Below, piece after piece: positions 49,767 to 58,677 of a stretch of 64,000 bases of DNA (positions are counted from its first letter, which is position 1; the number at the start of each line of letters is the position of its first letter). Location of the stretch: the NCBI GenBank assembly GCA_034669045.1, contig JAXDOD010000086.1, forward strand, positions 1-64,000, written 5' to 3'. This DNA comes from VAZQ01 sp034669045 (lineage in GTDB: Bacteria > Pseudomonadota > Alphaproteobacteria > Rhizobiales > Xanthobacteraceae). The notes under the pieces were generated by a model. That model saw nothing but the letters and a program-made list of their open reading frames with translations. It made no database searches and was not told where the DNA came from. A program made the position numbers and the translations under genes.

Positions 49767-50672
49767 CTAGCGAGGGTTAGGCGGCAAGCTGTTGTGGATC
49801 GCCGTCGCCGCGATGGCGGCATGGCCAAAAGCGACGCTGAGCTGATGCAGATCGGTCACCACATCCCCCGCTGCATACAAGCCTTCGACCGTCGTCCGCT
49901 GATGGTCATCCACCTGGAGGTTGCCATTCTCGCTGGATGAGGCTCCGAGCGCGGTAGCCAGCTCCGAGCGAACCACGCAGCCGAGAGCTGGGTAGACGGC
50001 GTCCATTTCGTGACACTCTCCAGTCTGCGTGATGACCGCAAGCCTGTGATCGGACGTCCGCTCAAGCCGCTCGACCTTTCCCATCAGTTTCACATCTGCC
50101 TTTCGAAGGTGCTCCTGCCGGCCGGCATCAGCGGCCGTGTCCTCGGTCAAGAACAGCGACACATCTCGACTGTAGGTGCGCAGGAAAAGGGCTTTTTTGC
50201 CTCCTGAATCGATATCGCCAAGCACGCCAATGCGGCGGTCCATGGCTTCGTACCCGTCGCAGATCGGACAGAACCGGATTGCATCGGCCGGGCACTCGGC
50301 CGGCCGGCCGTCGATCGGAGGACAATGATCGACGATGCCCGTTGCCAACAAGATGAAACGAGCATGGATGTCGCGGCCGGATGTCGCGACGAACGTGTTC
50401 GCATCTTCCTTGCGCAGTGACGTTTCCTTGCGCAGTGAGGTTACATGGCCGCTCACCAACTCGGCCCCGTATTGGCGGGCCTGCGCGCGGAGCCGGCGCA
50501 GCAGTTCCGGTCCGCCAATTCCGAAGAAACCCGGATAATTGTGACTCTCCGGGATCGTGGCAGCCCGACTCTCACCGGCATCGATAACCCGGATGCGCCG
50601 TCGATACCGGCCGAGATAAATGGCGGCCAACAGGCCGGCCGGGCCCCCGCCTATGATGAGACACTCCAACAT
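49767..50672 (-). CDS. Thioredoxin reductase-like FAD/NAD(P) oxidoreductase
   Basis: 301 residues. The FAD motif is IIGGGPAGLLAAIYLGRYRR (6-25), the redox-active pair is in RFCPICDGYEA, and the C-terminal FAD site is TTVEGLYAAGDVVTDLHQLSVAFGHAA. NADPH-site motif GVLGDIDSGGKKA differs from the usual GGGNSA. The protein should reduce thioredoxin or a related dithiol, or act as a ferredoxin-type reductase. Two tandem copies of TSLRKE occur at residues 78-89 (see repeat). It lies downstream of the glucosidase gene with a 231-nt gap and may be transcribed separately. Confidence 0.88.
   Translation of the reverse strand: MLECLIIGGGPAGLLAAIYLGRYRRRIRVIDAGESRAATIPESHNYPGFFGIGGPELLRRLRAQARQYGAELVSGHVTSLRKETSLRKEDANTFVATSGRDIHARFILLATGIVDHCPPIDGRPAECPADAIRFCPICDGYEAMDRRIGVLGDIDSGGKKALFLRTYSRDVSLFLTEDTAADAGRQEHLRKADVKLMGKVERLERTSDHRLAVITQTGECHEMDAVYPALGCVVRSELATALGASSSENGNLQVDDHQRTTVEGLYAAGDVVTDLHQLSVAFGHAAIAATAIHNSLPPNPR
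50406..50441. repeat. Tandem 18-bp duplication inside the reductase gene
   Basis: Two copies of TTCCTTGCGCAGTGA with period 18 (50406-50423 and 50424-50441), encoding TSLRKE twice in frame. Its in-frame length and near-identity indicate a recent slippage or duplication event that the protein tolerates. Confidence 0.75.
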
Positions 50673-50903
50673 GCAGCTACGAACGAACCCGCGCGCTTCG
50701 CGGACGCGGCGTTATCCTCCACATTCCGAGGAGTTTTTGGACGTGACGATCCGTGGCGGAGCCTCCGGAGTGTTCGGAAGTACCCGGCTGGGCAACGGCC
50801 TTGGAGCGAGGAATGTTCCGACTGGGCTGCCATTTAGACGCTGCCGCATCTCCTGCTCATTCAGCCATCGCATCCCGCCAGGGGGATGTGCGAGACGTGA
50901 CAG

Positions 50904-53141
50904 TCACGAGCACAGGGCGGCAATTCTGACGGCACCCTCGTTACGCAAGACCTTCAGCGAGACGCTTGAACCATCTCTGCGCACGCGCAGATCGACCCTG
51001 CAGGGGCCTATCTGCAAGTTGGTCAATGTCACCGTGTCAAGGAATGCCGGCAGTTGTGGGTTTCGCAAGACGATTTCACGGCGCGTCAGGTCGAATTCCA
51101 AACCGAGCGACACCTGGATCATCAGAAAGGGCGTTCCTGCGGCCCAAGCCTGTGGTGAACATGCCACCGGATAGAGCGTAGGACCTCTTCCGCGCCCGCG
51201 GCGAAATCCACAATAAAGCTCCGGGAGCCGTCGGAAATCCATGTAGCTGGCGGCCTCGAACAGCGCTTCAAAGATGCGGCTGACGGCCGTCCTAAAGCCA
51301 TAGCGCGCGAAGCCGGCCGCTATGAGCGAGTTATCGTGGGGCCAGATCGATCCATTGTGGTACGACATCGGGTTATACCGTACTTCATTCGTGGCCAGCG
51401 TCCGGATCCCCCAACCCGAGAAAAATGATTTCTGCATCAGATTCCGCACTACGTCGTCGGCATGCTCGGGCGATGCAATACCGCTCATTAAAACTTGGCC
51501 CGCGTTCGACGTGCGCACACGACATTGCCGCTTTTGTCCATCCAGCGCGAGGGCGTAGGTTCCAAGGTCAGAGCACCAGAACGACTCCTCGAAACGCTGG
51601 GCCAATGTGTCGGCTGCGCGTGAAAGTGTCTCTGCTCTCTCGTTCTTGCCAAGTCTTCGCGCGCTGACCGCGGCCGCGCGCTTGGCCGCGTAGACATAAG
51701 CTTGAACTTCGCAGAGGGCGATTGGCCCTTCAGCCAGGCTGCCGTCCGCATGGAAGATCGAATCTTGGGAGTCCTTCCACCCTTGATTGACCAATCCCTG
51801 GTCGTTGCGCCTATGGTACTCTATGAATCCATCGCCATCCGCATCGCCGGCGTCATCGATCCAGTCGAGAGCAGCCTCGATGTTCGGCCAAAGCTTGCGC
51901 AACAACTCGACGTCGCCAGTGCGCTCCACGTAGAGCCCCGCGAGCAGCACAAACAAGGGCGTGGAGTCGACACTGCCGTAATACAGGCCGAACGGAATTT
52001 CCCGCAATGCCGCCATCTCGCCGCTTCGCATCTCATGAAGAATCTTTCCAGGCTCCGCGTCGGCAAGCGGATCGGTCGTATTCGCCTGAAGGGCAGCGAG
52101 ATGCGTCAGGACCCCTTTCGCCAGATCGGGATAACACCAGAGCATTTGTATCGCGGTGATGATGCCGTCACGGCCAAACGCGGTCGAATACCACGGAATG
52201 CCGGCATACGGATAAAGGCCGCGTCCCGTGTCCGTGGCAAGCATCCTCAAATCAGCGATTGATCTACACATCACCTCGTTGAAGATGTTGTTGCTGGTCG
52301 AGACCGCAGTGACGTTTCGTGTGACGGTTCTCTGCTGCCTCAGCGCCCCAAGCAGCCCTTTGCGGAACGGAACGGCGCGGCTCGCTGTCGTCTTCTGCTC
52401 CTGCGAACATTCCGCGCTGACATAGATCCAATGGGCGTCGCCGGGATCGATTGTCATGGAATATGACGCGATGCTTGATCCCAATCGTTCGGGCGATGGG
52501 TCGAATCTCATAAGAGCATGTCTCGATCTTTTATCCAGACCCTCATAAACCAGCGTGACCTGACGATCGCCGTCGATCTCGCTTCGCATGCTGCCGCGAC
52601 GCGCGCGACGCAAGCCTCTGACTTCGAACAGATCAGCGAAGTCGCTCGCGAACGAGAGCGAAACGGTGCAACTGATCGCACGGTCACCGTAGTTTTGAAT
52701 TCGAATCCGCTGATAGAGCGTGTCATTCCAGAGAAAGAACGTACGGACAAAATGCAACGTGTCCTTCGCCAGAGCGAGCTTCTGATCGAAATAGATGTCC
52801 GGGTTGGTCAGATCGACTGTCAGCAACGCGTTGTCGTCACGGATGCTGGAGCCGAGCAGCAGCAACTGCATCCCGTTGAGCAGCAGCTCGAGATGGCCAA
52901 GATAGCGAGTGTCCTTGTAGTACAGCCCATCGGCCGAGCCTGGAGTGGCGCCGATGTCACCATGGCTGTCCAGGATCGCGAAACAGTCATCGTGCTTGAG
53001 GACCCGGCGGGGGCGAGTCGAAGGGCCCGTGGCCGCGATATAGAAGGGCACTTCCTGCGCGCGGGCCGACGATTCGTCGACGGCCGGCTGAACTTGCTGC
53101 TTAGACAATAAGCACTCGTGGGTTGGCTGGCTTTCCTTCAT
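50904..53141 (-). CDS. Amylo-alpha-1,6-glucosidase/glycogen-debranching-like protein
   Basis: 745 residues. The N-terminal bis-domain (about 30-250, LKHDDCFAILDSHGDI, GLYYKDTRYLGHLELLLNG) precedes an (alpha/alpha)6 catalytic domain with YAGIPWYSTAFGRDGIITAIQMLW, HLAALQANTTDPLADAEPGKILHEMR, LYYGSVDSTPLFVLL and GFIEYHRRNDQGLVNQGWKDSQDSI. These are the GH133-type debranching blocks with acidic catalytic residues in FGRDG and WKDS. It acts on alpha-glucans or related glycosides. Its 5' end overlaps the GT4 gene 3' end by 41 nt, so they are translationally linked. Neither glycogen synthase nor phosphorylase is nearby. Confidence 0.9.
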   Translation of the reverse strand: MKESQPTHECLLSKQQVQPAVDESSARAQEVPFYIAATGPSTRPRRVLKHDDCFAILDSHGDIGATPGSADGLYYKDTRYLGHLELLLNGMQLLLLGSSIRDDNALLTVDLTNPDIYFDQKLALAKDTLHFVRTFFLWNDTLYQRIRIQNYGDRAISCTVSLSFASDFADLFEVRGLRRARRGSMRSEIDGDRQVTLVYEGLDKRSRHALMRFDPSPERLGSSIASYSMTIDPGDAHWIYVSAECSQEQKTTASRAVPFRKGLLGALRQQRTVTRNVTAVSTSNNIFNEVMCRSIADLRMLATDTGRGLYPYAGIPWYSTAFGRDGIITAIQMLWCYPDLAKGVLTHLAALQANTTDPLADAEPGKILHEMRSGEMAALREIPFGLYYGSVDSTPLFVLLAGLYVERTGDVELLRKLWPNIEAALDWIDDAGDADGDGFIEYHRRNDQGLVNQGWKDSQDSIFHADGSLAEGPIALCEVQAYVYAAKRAAAVSARRLGKNERAETLSRAADTLAQRFEESFWCSDLGTYALALDGQKRQCRVRTSNAGQVLMSGIASPEHADDVVRNLMQKSFFSGWGIRTLATNEVRYNPMSYHNGSIWPHDNSLIAAGFARYGFRTAVSRIFEALFEAASYMDFRRLPELYCGFRRGRGRGPTLYPVACSPQAWAAGTPFLMIQVSLGLEFDLTRREIVLRNPQLPAFLDTVTLTNLQIGPCRVDLRVRRDGSSVSLKVLRNEGAVRIAALCS

Positions 53142-54207
53142 CCCGCGTCGTAGCCGCGTGATCCAACGCTGTCGGCCGTGTCTTCGACAGGAGCGATTGA
53201 TAGAGCTTCATATAATGTTTAGCCATGTGCCTGGCGTCGAAGCGACGTTCGAACTGGCGGCGAACCTTGTTCCGATCCAGCGCGATGACGCGCGGCAGGG
53301 CGGTGACAGCCTCTTCGACGGTATTGACCACCGCGCCGGTAATTCCGTCATCGACCACCTCGGGGGCAGAACCGCAGCGAAAGGCCAACACCGGCGTGCC
53401 GCAAGCCATGGCCTCGATCATCGTCAGACCGAATGGCTCTGGCCAATCGATCGGGAAAAGCAAAGCCAATGCTTCCCCGAGGAAGTCGCTCTTCTGGTGT
53501 TCGTTGATTTCCCCAACAAATTCGATTCCGGGGTCGGCAAGGAGCGGCTCGATGTCCTTGCGGAAATATTCCTCGTCGAGCCGATCGACTTTGGCGGCGA
53601 TCCTCAGCGGAATGCCCAGCGATCGGGCAATGGCGATGGCCCGGTCGGGTCCTTTCTCCGGTGAAATGCGGCCCATGAAGGCGACATATCCTCCGTGCGG
53701 GTGGCCGTTAAAACGAAGCAGATCGGCCGGAATGCCGTGAGGGATGTTGGCCACGAAATTTGCGCCGGGGACGGGCTCGCGCTGGGCCTGCGAGATGGAG
53801 ACCAGCGGCATGTCATCAAAACCCAGATAGAGCGGCCGCAAATCAGGCGAATCCTGCCGGCCGTGCAACGTGGTCACCGTACGTGTCGCGAGCGGTCGAA
53901 ATAACGGAAAATGGAACTGGTCGATATGAAAGTGAATGATATCGAATTCGTCCGCACGCTGCCGGACACGGTCGAGCATCAGCATGTAATAGGGGATGAT
54001 GTCGTGGACGCGAGGCTCGAGCCGGAGCGCCTTTGGCACACACGAGACCAGGTCGCCGGTCGTAACGGAGTCTCCACTTGCGAAGAGAGTTACGTGATGC
54101 CCTTGCCGCACCAACTCCTCGGTCAAATAAGAGACGATGCGTTCGGTTCCTCCGTAAAGCCGGGGCGGCACGCTTTCGATCAACGGAGCTACTTGCGCTA
54201 TCTTCAT
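53101..54207 (-). CDS. Glycosyltransferase family 4
   Basis: 368 residues from MKIAQVAPLIESVPPRLYGGTERIVSYL (the frame extends upstream but without family support). FHIDQFHFPLFRPLATRTVTTLHGRQD, FMGRISPEKGPDRAIAIAR and PIDWPEPFGLTMIEAMACGTPVLAFRCGSAPEVVDDG are the GT4 blocks, including the E-x7-E motif. Homologues are often found beside glucosidase-like genes. It probably transfers glucose or mannose to a small acceptor. It overlaps the glucosidase gene by 41 nt and follows the PurD-like gene after 146 nt. Confidence 0.92.
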   Translation of the reverse strand: MKIAQVAPLIESVPPRLYGGTERIVSYLTEELVRQGHHVTLFASGDSVTTGDLVSCVPKALRLEPRVHDIIPYYMLMLDRVRQRADEFDIIHFHIDQFHFPLFRPLATRTVTTLHGRQDSPDLRPLYLGFDDMPLVSISQAQREPVPGANFVANIPHGIPADLLRFNGHPHGGYVAFMGRISPEKGPDRAIAIARSLGIPLRIAAKVDRLDEEYFRKDIEPLLADPGIEFVGEINEHQKSDFLGEALALLFPIDWPEPFGLTMIEAMACGTPVLAFRCGSAPEVVDDGITGAVVNTVEEAVTALPRVIALDRNKVRRQFERRFDARHMAKHYMKLYQSLLSKTRPTALDHAATTRDEGKPANPRVLIV

Positions 54208-54353
54208 TCGACGGCCTTCGCGCATCCCTAACAGGGATTGTCGCAAAATGTTCCGCGCATGCTGCCGATTTCGGAAGCTTGCCGGGTTCCGCCGCTTGAT
54301 TGTGCAAAGCGTTGCGGGAACCGCGGCAGGTCCTTGCAAGATAAAACAACGGA

Positions 54354-55637
54354 TCAGGTGCGATCCAGCAGGCCCAAGCCCTTGATGCGATCGAGGTCGC
54401 CGGCGATGAGCCGGTCGCCGATGTCCCGCCGGTACCTGGCATTGGGAATGATCACGCGGTCTGCGAGCCTATTGGCGCGATCGCGTGCCTCGCGGACGGT
54501 CATGCCCGTCCCAGTAACCACCATGGTCCACCCGTAGCCGCCGCTGGTCACGAGCTGTCCGCCCTTCATGCCGACCTCACCATAGTGCAGGTGCCGGACG
54601 TCAGCATCGGTTACTCCCTCAAACACGATCGGCAAGCCAACCGGCTCCTGCACGACGTTGCGTCCGTATGGAAATGGCGGAGTGGTCATCACGATGCCGG
54701 CGGCGAAGCCCGCGCGCGTTTCGAAGGCGTCACCGTTGCGGGTGACCATGGCGTGAAACAGCTCTCCCCACGGCGTTGCCTGCAACGGGTCCAGAATGGC
54801 GTAGCCGGGATAGCCAAAGCGGCAGGTGAATTCGAGCGGCCAGATTCCCTCCTCATTCACGATGGTGTTGAGATTGATATATCCGCAATATCCGCCGTTC
54901 TTGAGCAGCGGCGCCATTCGCCCCAGCGTCAGGTCGTGAAACCGCGCGGTGTGTTCGTACGTGACGATCGTCCCCATCTCGCCGGTCAGTTCACCGAGAT
55001 CGCCGGTGAAAAAGCGCTTGTGCTCCCAGTCCAGACACGACGGTTTCAGGAATTTGTCGCCGTTGAAATAGGCGCCGACACCCATCTCGATGCCCTCGAC
55101 ATGTCGCATCAGAATGAAGCTGGGCGTGTCCGCCGGAAGCCCTGCGAGAAAGGCGCGAACGTCGCGGCCGTCCGCCAGCCTGCCGACGAAGCTTTCCAGC
55201 GGGCCGTTGAACTTGAGAACGTAGCGTCCGGGATGCCGGTCAAGGAATTCAATCGCGCTGGCTGCTTGCGAAAATTCATGCACCGGGCAGATGGAAAGAC
55301 CAAGCTGTTTCAGTATGTCTTGCGCGTAAGCGCGATCGTTTTCGAGCCTATCCCCGTAGGCGCAGCCGCCGACAACGTGCAAACCGTCGCGGCGCATTTC
55401 GTCCTGAAGTTGTCCGCGCTGTTCGGCGGCGTTTTCAAAAAGGACAATGCCTTCATCCCCGGCTTCACGGACCCAGGCAAGTTCCTGGCGCCACTCGTCC
55501 ACGTGCGTAACAAGGCCGGCGAGGGTGTCGCGGCACAATTCCTTTGCAATGTAGATTTTGACCTCGTGACCTTCGGCAAGAAGCCGCAGATAGAGCGAGC
55601 TCAGATCGCAATAATCACCGATACCCAGAAAGCGCAT
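54354..55637 (-). CDS. PurD-like ATP-grasp ligase
   Basis: 427 residues with an ATP-grasp fold: an N-terminal Rossmann-like domain (MRFLGIGDYCDLSSLYLRLLAEGHEVKIYI), a central ATP-binding segment (RYVLKFNGPLESFVGRL, FILMRHVEGIEMGVGAYFNGDKF), and C-terminal INLNTIVNEEGIWPLEFTCRFGYPGY with the metal-binding Glu/Asn. The fold and length resemble glycinamide ribonucleotide synthetase, but housekeeping PurD starts GxGGREHA and this protein does not. It should join a carboxylate to an amine with ATP. It is 24 nt from the diiron protein gene upstream of it, implying one operon. Confidence 0.85.
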   Translation of the reverse strand: MRFLGIGDYCDLSSLYLRLLAEGHEVKIYIAKELCRDTLAGLVTHVDEWRQELAWVREAGDEGIVLFENAAEQRGQLQDEMRRDGLHVVGGCAYGDRLENDRAYAQDILKQLGLSICPVHEFSQAASAIEFLDRHPGRYVLKFNGPLESFVGRLADGRDVRAFLAGLPADTPSFILMRHVEGIEMGVGAYFNGDKFLKPSCLDWEHKRFFTGDLGELTGEMGTIVTYEHTARFHDLTLGRMAPLLKNGGYCGYINLNTIVNEEGIWPLEFTCRFGYPGYAILDPLQATPWGELFHAMVTRNGDAFETRAGFAAGIVMTTPPFPYGRNVVQEPVGLPIVFEGVTDADVRHLHYGEVGMKGGQLVTSGGYGWTMVVTGTGMTVREARDRANRLADRVIIPNARYRRDIGDRLIAGDLDRIKGLGLLDRT

Positions 55638-55661
55638 GTGCGGGGCCCTGGGCCATGACTG

Positions 55662-56588
55662 TCATGCCGCAACACTGGCTGCCTGATCGATGTTGAACTC
55701 GCGCCGATACCGCTCAAACGTCCTGGCGCCGTGCCAGAGCCGCATCACCGCTCCCTCGCCGATGGCTCTTGCCCGCCTTGGATCTTCCTCGACCAAGGGA
55801 CGGAGGACCTCGCGGTTCCAGGCTTGCGAATGCTTTACATCCAAAACGGCATGCACCGCGAAATAATGCCGCTTGCTGGCCGGCACGCCAAGGCGGCGGA
55901 GACCTTCATTCACATAGCCGGCCCGGGTTGGCGCCGTCATCTCGATCACTCCGAGGGCCCCGACCGAATGGAAGGCATAGCGGCGATGGCTGGCAAGCGC
56001 GATCATCGTATTGCCGAGCGCCAGGGATTCCGGAATGACGGTCTCCGGCGTGGGCGAGATCTGAAAATGGTCCGCAAGCCGGGCGAGCATTGGCCCGTGC
56101 ATGCCCTTGCCGGAGCCGCGTCCCATCTCATCCCAGAAGTTTCGCGCCATTTCCAGCTTCGCCTGCACCGAAACCTTCACTTGCGTGAGAGCCAGAAGGT
56201 CTTCGAATCCGGCCTCGCCGGCGACCTCCTGCCATAAGAACCACGTCATCTGTTCGAGCGTGGCCTCGCGAGCGAGCCAGGGAAAGAGCCGGTCGCCTTG
56301 ACCGGGACCGGTCTCCTTGAGCCGTTCGAACCAATCCATGAATCCGCCGGCTTCCGACGGAATACTGGCCGTGTGCGGCGCGATGGCTTTGCGCACGCAT
56401 TCGATGAACGTGATCTCGGCTTGCGCGACGCGGCACTCATGCAGGAGCTGATCGGGCGGAGTGTCTTCCGGAAGGCCAGGCTGAAATCGCGCTGCGTTGT
56501 ATCTGGTGAGCGCCGTCTGGAATTGCGCGAAACGCGGGCCGATCAGTTCCGACGCGTATCTCGTCCAGCCAAGCCGTTCTCGAAACAT
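55662..56588 (-). CDS. Heme-oxygenase-like diiron protein (iron-containing redox enzyme family)
   Basis: 308 residues, all-helical. Candidate metal ligands in order are Glu121 (WQEVAGE), Glu154 region (NFWDEMG), His164 (GMHGP), Glu216 (GALGVIEMTAP), His246, Asp250 and His253 (FAVHAVLDVKHSQAW). The pattern H-x3-D-x2-H with a preceding Glu matches the heme-oxygenase-like diiron oxidase/oxygenase superfamily (relatives of PqqC, UndA and CADD). It likely uses O2 for an oxidation or decarboxylation. Placed between the methyltransferase (10-nt gap) and the ATP-grasp ligase (24-nt gap). The substrate is unknown. Confidence 0.85.
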   Translation of the reverse strand: MFRERLGWTRYASELIGPRFAQFQTALTRYNAARFQPGLPEDTPPDQLLHECRVAQAEITFIECVRKAIAPHTASIPSEAGGFMDWFERLKETGPGQGDRLFPWLAREATLEQMTWFLWQEVAGEAGFEDLLALTQVKVSVQAKLEMARNFWDEMGRGSGKGMHGPMLARLADHFQISPTPETVIPESLALGNTMIALASHRRYAFHSVGALGVIEMTAPTRAGYVNEGLRRLGVPASKRHYFAVHAVLDVKHSQAWNREVLRPLVEEDPRRARAIGEGAVMRLWHGARTFERYRREFNIDQAASVAA

Positions 56589-56598
56589 GCAACGCTCC

Positions 56599-57657
56599 TC
56601 AAGGACTGTCGATCGTCACGCCCACAACGGCAATACGGTCCGCACGGTCGTAAGGAGGATGCTCAAGCTCCTCGCCGAAGACGTCGGGATCGATTTCTTC
56701 ATAGGCGAAGCGAATGCCGCGCCCGGCGAGCCGGGACGAAAGCGTCTGGTGAAACACATCGATTCCGTCGATGATGGCCGAGCCGGTATAGAGAACCAGG
56801 CGGCCTCCGAACGCGAGGTGCGATATGCCTTGCTCGGCAATCCGAACCGACAGTTCAAATCCAAGCTCGCCGCCGCCTTGGCGGTACAGGCGGGCCAAAG
56901 GATCGACGAGATAAGGCGGGTTCGCAACGATCAGGTCAAAGCGTCCCTCGATGTTGGCGAAAAGATCGCTTTCGATGATCTCAACCTCCTGGACTTCGTT
57001 AAGCACCGCATTGATCCGGCTGAATCGAAGCGCACGCTGATTGATGTCGGCCAGAGTGACCGTCGGCCGCATCCCGGCGGCGAGTGCGGCCGCGTGCAGT
57101 CCTCCAGCGCCGCTCCCGGCGCCCATGTCGAGGATCCTGAACGGCTCCCGAGAACGGCGCTTCATCGTGCCAAGCGATTGCCGTATCAGACGGGCGAAGC
57201 GGTAAGTGTCCGGCCCGAAAAAGACCGCATCGGATTGCTCCGTGGGAAAGGCCGAATGGGCAAACAGTTGATCGCCCAATGTCGAGAACCGGACCGAGCT
57301 TCGGTATGCACTGCCCACGAGCTCCAACGTGCCCGCCTCAGCCAGGCGGGTGAGGTTGGCCTCCGAAAGATCGCGCGCCGCAAAGGCCCGGCTCCATCCG
57401 AATATGTCGGTAACAGACTGCGGGCCCGTGACCGGTCTTGCGTTGACCCGGCCATGGCTTGCGGGCGTGACCGTGGTGAAACGGTAGCCCCTGTTCTTGA
57501 GGTCGCGTCCCAGCTCGACCAGTGCGCTGTCTGAAGGGCTGAGCCTAGCGCCGCTCTGGCCGCATGCGAGCGGGGCGGCTATGCCCCTTTCGGGCTGTGT
57601 TTCGGAAGAGACTGCATCCATTACGATCGACGCCACCGCGGCAGCGCTGTTCGGCAT
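56599..57657 (-). CDS. Class I methyltransferase with NPPY motif (HemK/PrmC-like)
   Basis: 352 residues. The C-terminal half has ILDMGAGSGAGGLHAAAL, TLADINQRALRFSRINA, EIIESDLFANIEGRFDLIVANPPYLVDP, the NPPY motif for amino-group methylation, and LYTGSAIIDGIDVF. The N-terminal 120 residues (RFTTVTPASHGRVNARPVTG... LADINQ) form a substrate domain that differs from PrmC and ribosomal-protein methyltransferases. It should N-methylate a small molecule, nucleic acid base or protein. It is the first gene of the minus-strand unit that continues with the diiron protein. An ATG twelve codons later is an alternative start. Confidence 0.88.
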   Translation of the reverse strand: MPNSAAAVASIVMDAVSSETQPERGIAAPLACGQSGARLSPSDSALVELGRDLKNRGYRFTTVTPASHGRVNARPVTGPQSVTDIFGWSRAFAARDLSEANLTRLAEAGTLELVGSAYRSSVRFSTLGDQLFAHSAFPTEQSDAVFFGPDTYRFARLIRQSLGTMKRRSREPFRILDMGAGSGAGGLHAAALAAGMRPTVTLADINQRALRFSRINAVLNEVQEVEIIESDLFANIEGRFDLIVANPPYLVDPLARLYRQGGGELGFELSVRIAEQGISHLAFGGRLVLYTGSAIIDGIDVFHQTLSSRLAGRGIRFAYEEIDPDVFGEELEHPPYDRADRIAVVGVTIDSP

Positions 57658-57772
57658 CCCGCCGATCGGGATCCCGCATAAGAAAGTGGCAAGCCGGATG
57701 AAAGTTCCACGCCAGGAACCCGGCTGAGGTGCGTCCTATGTCAGGCCGGAGGCGTAGGCGGCAAAGACGCTG

Positions 57773-57798
57773 TTCTTGAACGCCGTTCTTGAACGCCG
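57773..57798. repeat. Tandem 13-bp repeat in the gap upstream of the methyltransferase
   Basis: TTCTTGAACGCCG occurs twice head to tail (57773-57785 and 57786-57798), followed by a partial third copy (TTCGAGG). It lies in the 229-nt gap between the methyltransferase start and the DUF2269 gene stop, where the promoter of the minus-strand operon should be. It could be a binding site or a slippage product. Confidence 0.55.
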
Positions 57799-57886
57799 TT
57801 CGAGGATTCCCGGGGGAGACGGCGGCAAGCCTCCGCAATTGCGGGTTGCTGCGGCCCCTCCCAGACGTCATCCCCTGAGGACCTTC

Positions 57887-58375
57887 TCAGAGCCCGGGCC
57901 ACAGGCCGATGCTTGGTTTGGCGATCATCAGCCAGAAGATCGCCAGCACCGCGCCGAAGGCGGGGAAGCCGCAAGCAAACCAGGACCAGAAGAGTCGATG
58001 GTAGCGGGCAGGCAGCGGCGTCCCGCTGGCCGCTGCCGCAGTCGCGAGGTCACGCATTTGGATTTGCATCCACACCACCGGAAGCCAGAACATTCCGGTG
58101 ACCACGTACAGCAGAATCGAAAGGATGATCCACCCCTCCGCCATGGAATAGCCGACCGCACGAACCAGCAACACGCCGGTCAGCGGCTGGGCCACGACGG
58201 CCGTGGCGGTAAACACAAAATCCGCAATCACGACGATGCGCGCAACACCGGCCACGACCTGCGGCTGTCCGCGCACATGCGCCATCAGCATGAAGAATGC
58301 GATGCCGACGCCAGTCCCCAGCAACACGGCCGCGCCAATGACATGCAGATATTTGAGCACCAAGTCGGGCGTCAT
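57887..58375 (-). CDS. DUF2269 integral membrane protein
   Basis: 162 residues with four predicted membrane helices (about 5-30, 45-75, 80-105, 130-152). LKYLHVIGAAVLLGTGVGIAFFML, AQPLTGVLLVRAVGYSMAEGWI and WVxQIQMRDLA-type (VVWMQIQMRDLA) strings are those of the DUF2269 family. Function unknown, sometimes associated with oxidoreductase-like genes. It is transcribed in the same direction as the methyltransferase operon but the 229-nt gap makes a common message unlikely. Confidence 0.85.
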   Translation of the reverse strand: MTPDLVLKYLHVIGAAVLLGTGVGIAFFMLMAHVRGQPQVVAGVARIVVIADFVFTATAVVAQPLTGVLLVRAVGYSMAEGWIILSILLYVVTGMFWLPVVWMQIQMRDLATAAAASGTPLPARYHRLFWSWFACGFPAFGAVLAIFWLMIAKPSIGLWPGL

Positions 58376-58677
58376 CGGTCTTCCCGGAGGCGATTGAAAT
58401 CAGCAGCGCGGCCCAAAAGGCCATAGCGGCTCGGGGGACGATAGAGAGAGGCCGCGAAAGGCTTGAGACTATATCGCTACCGTACAGAGCATGTCGTACT
58501 CGCTTCTCGGGAACCCACAGGCAAACATCTCGTTGATTGACTAGATCCACTGCTCCACATCACTGGTTTGCCAAGCAGTTCGAAGAACGATGCCGGCAGG
58601 ACCCAGACCGCGTTGCGCACGCAAAGTTTGAGCCGCTCTGATCACCCGACTCCCCCAAGCTGAAAGAAAGCACGGCG
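58376..58677. other. 302-base gap without a recognisable gene
   Basis: Open frames present are unlike proteins. It separates the divergent DUF2269 and cysteine hydrolase genes, so it should hold two promoters. The AT-rich segment around 58465-58485 is the most promoter-like composition; no repeat or RNA structure stands out. Confidence 0.4.

Noticed and set aside
54354..55637. Housekeeping phosphoribosylamine-glycine ligase (purD)
   Set aside because: The N-terminal GxGGREHA motif of PurD is missing and the gene sits in a glycosylation/diiron operon without purine genes.
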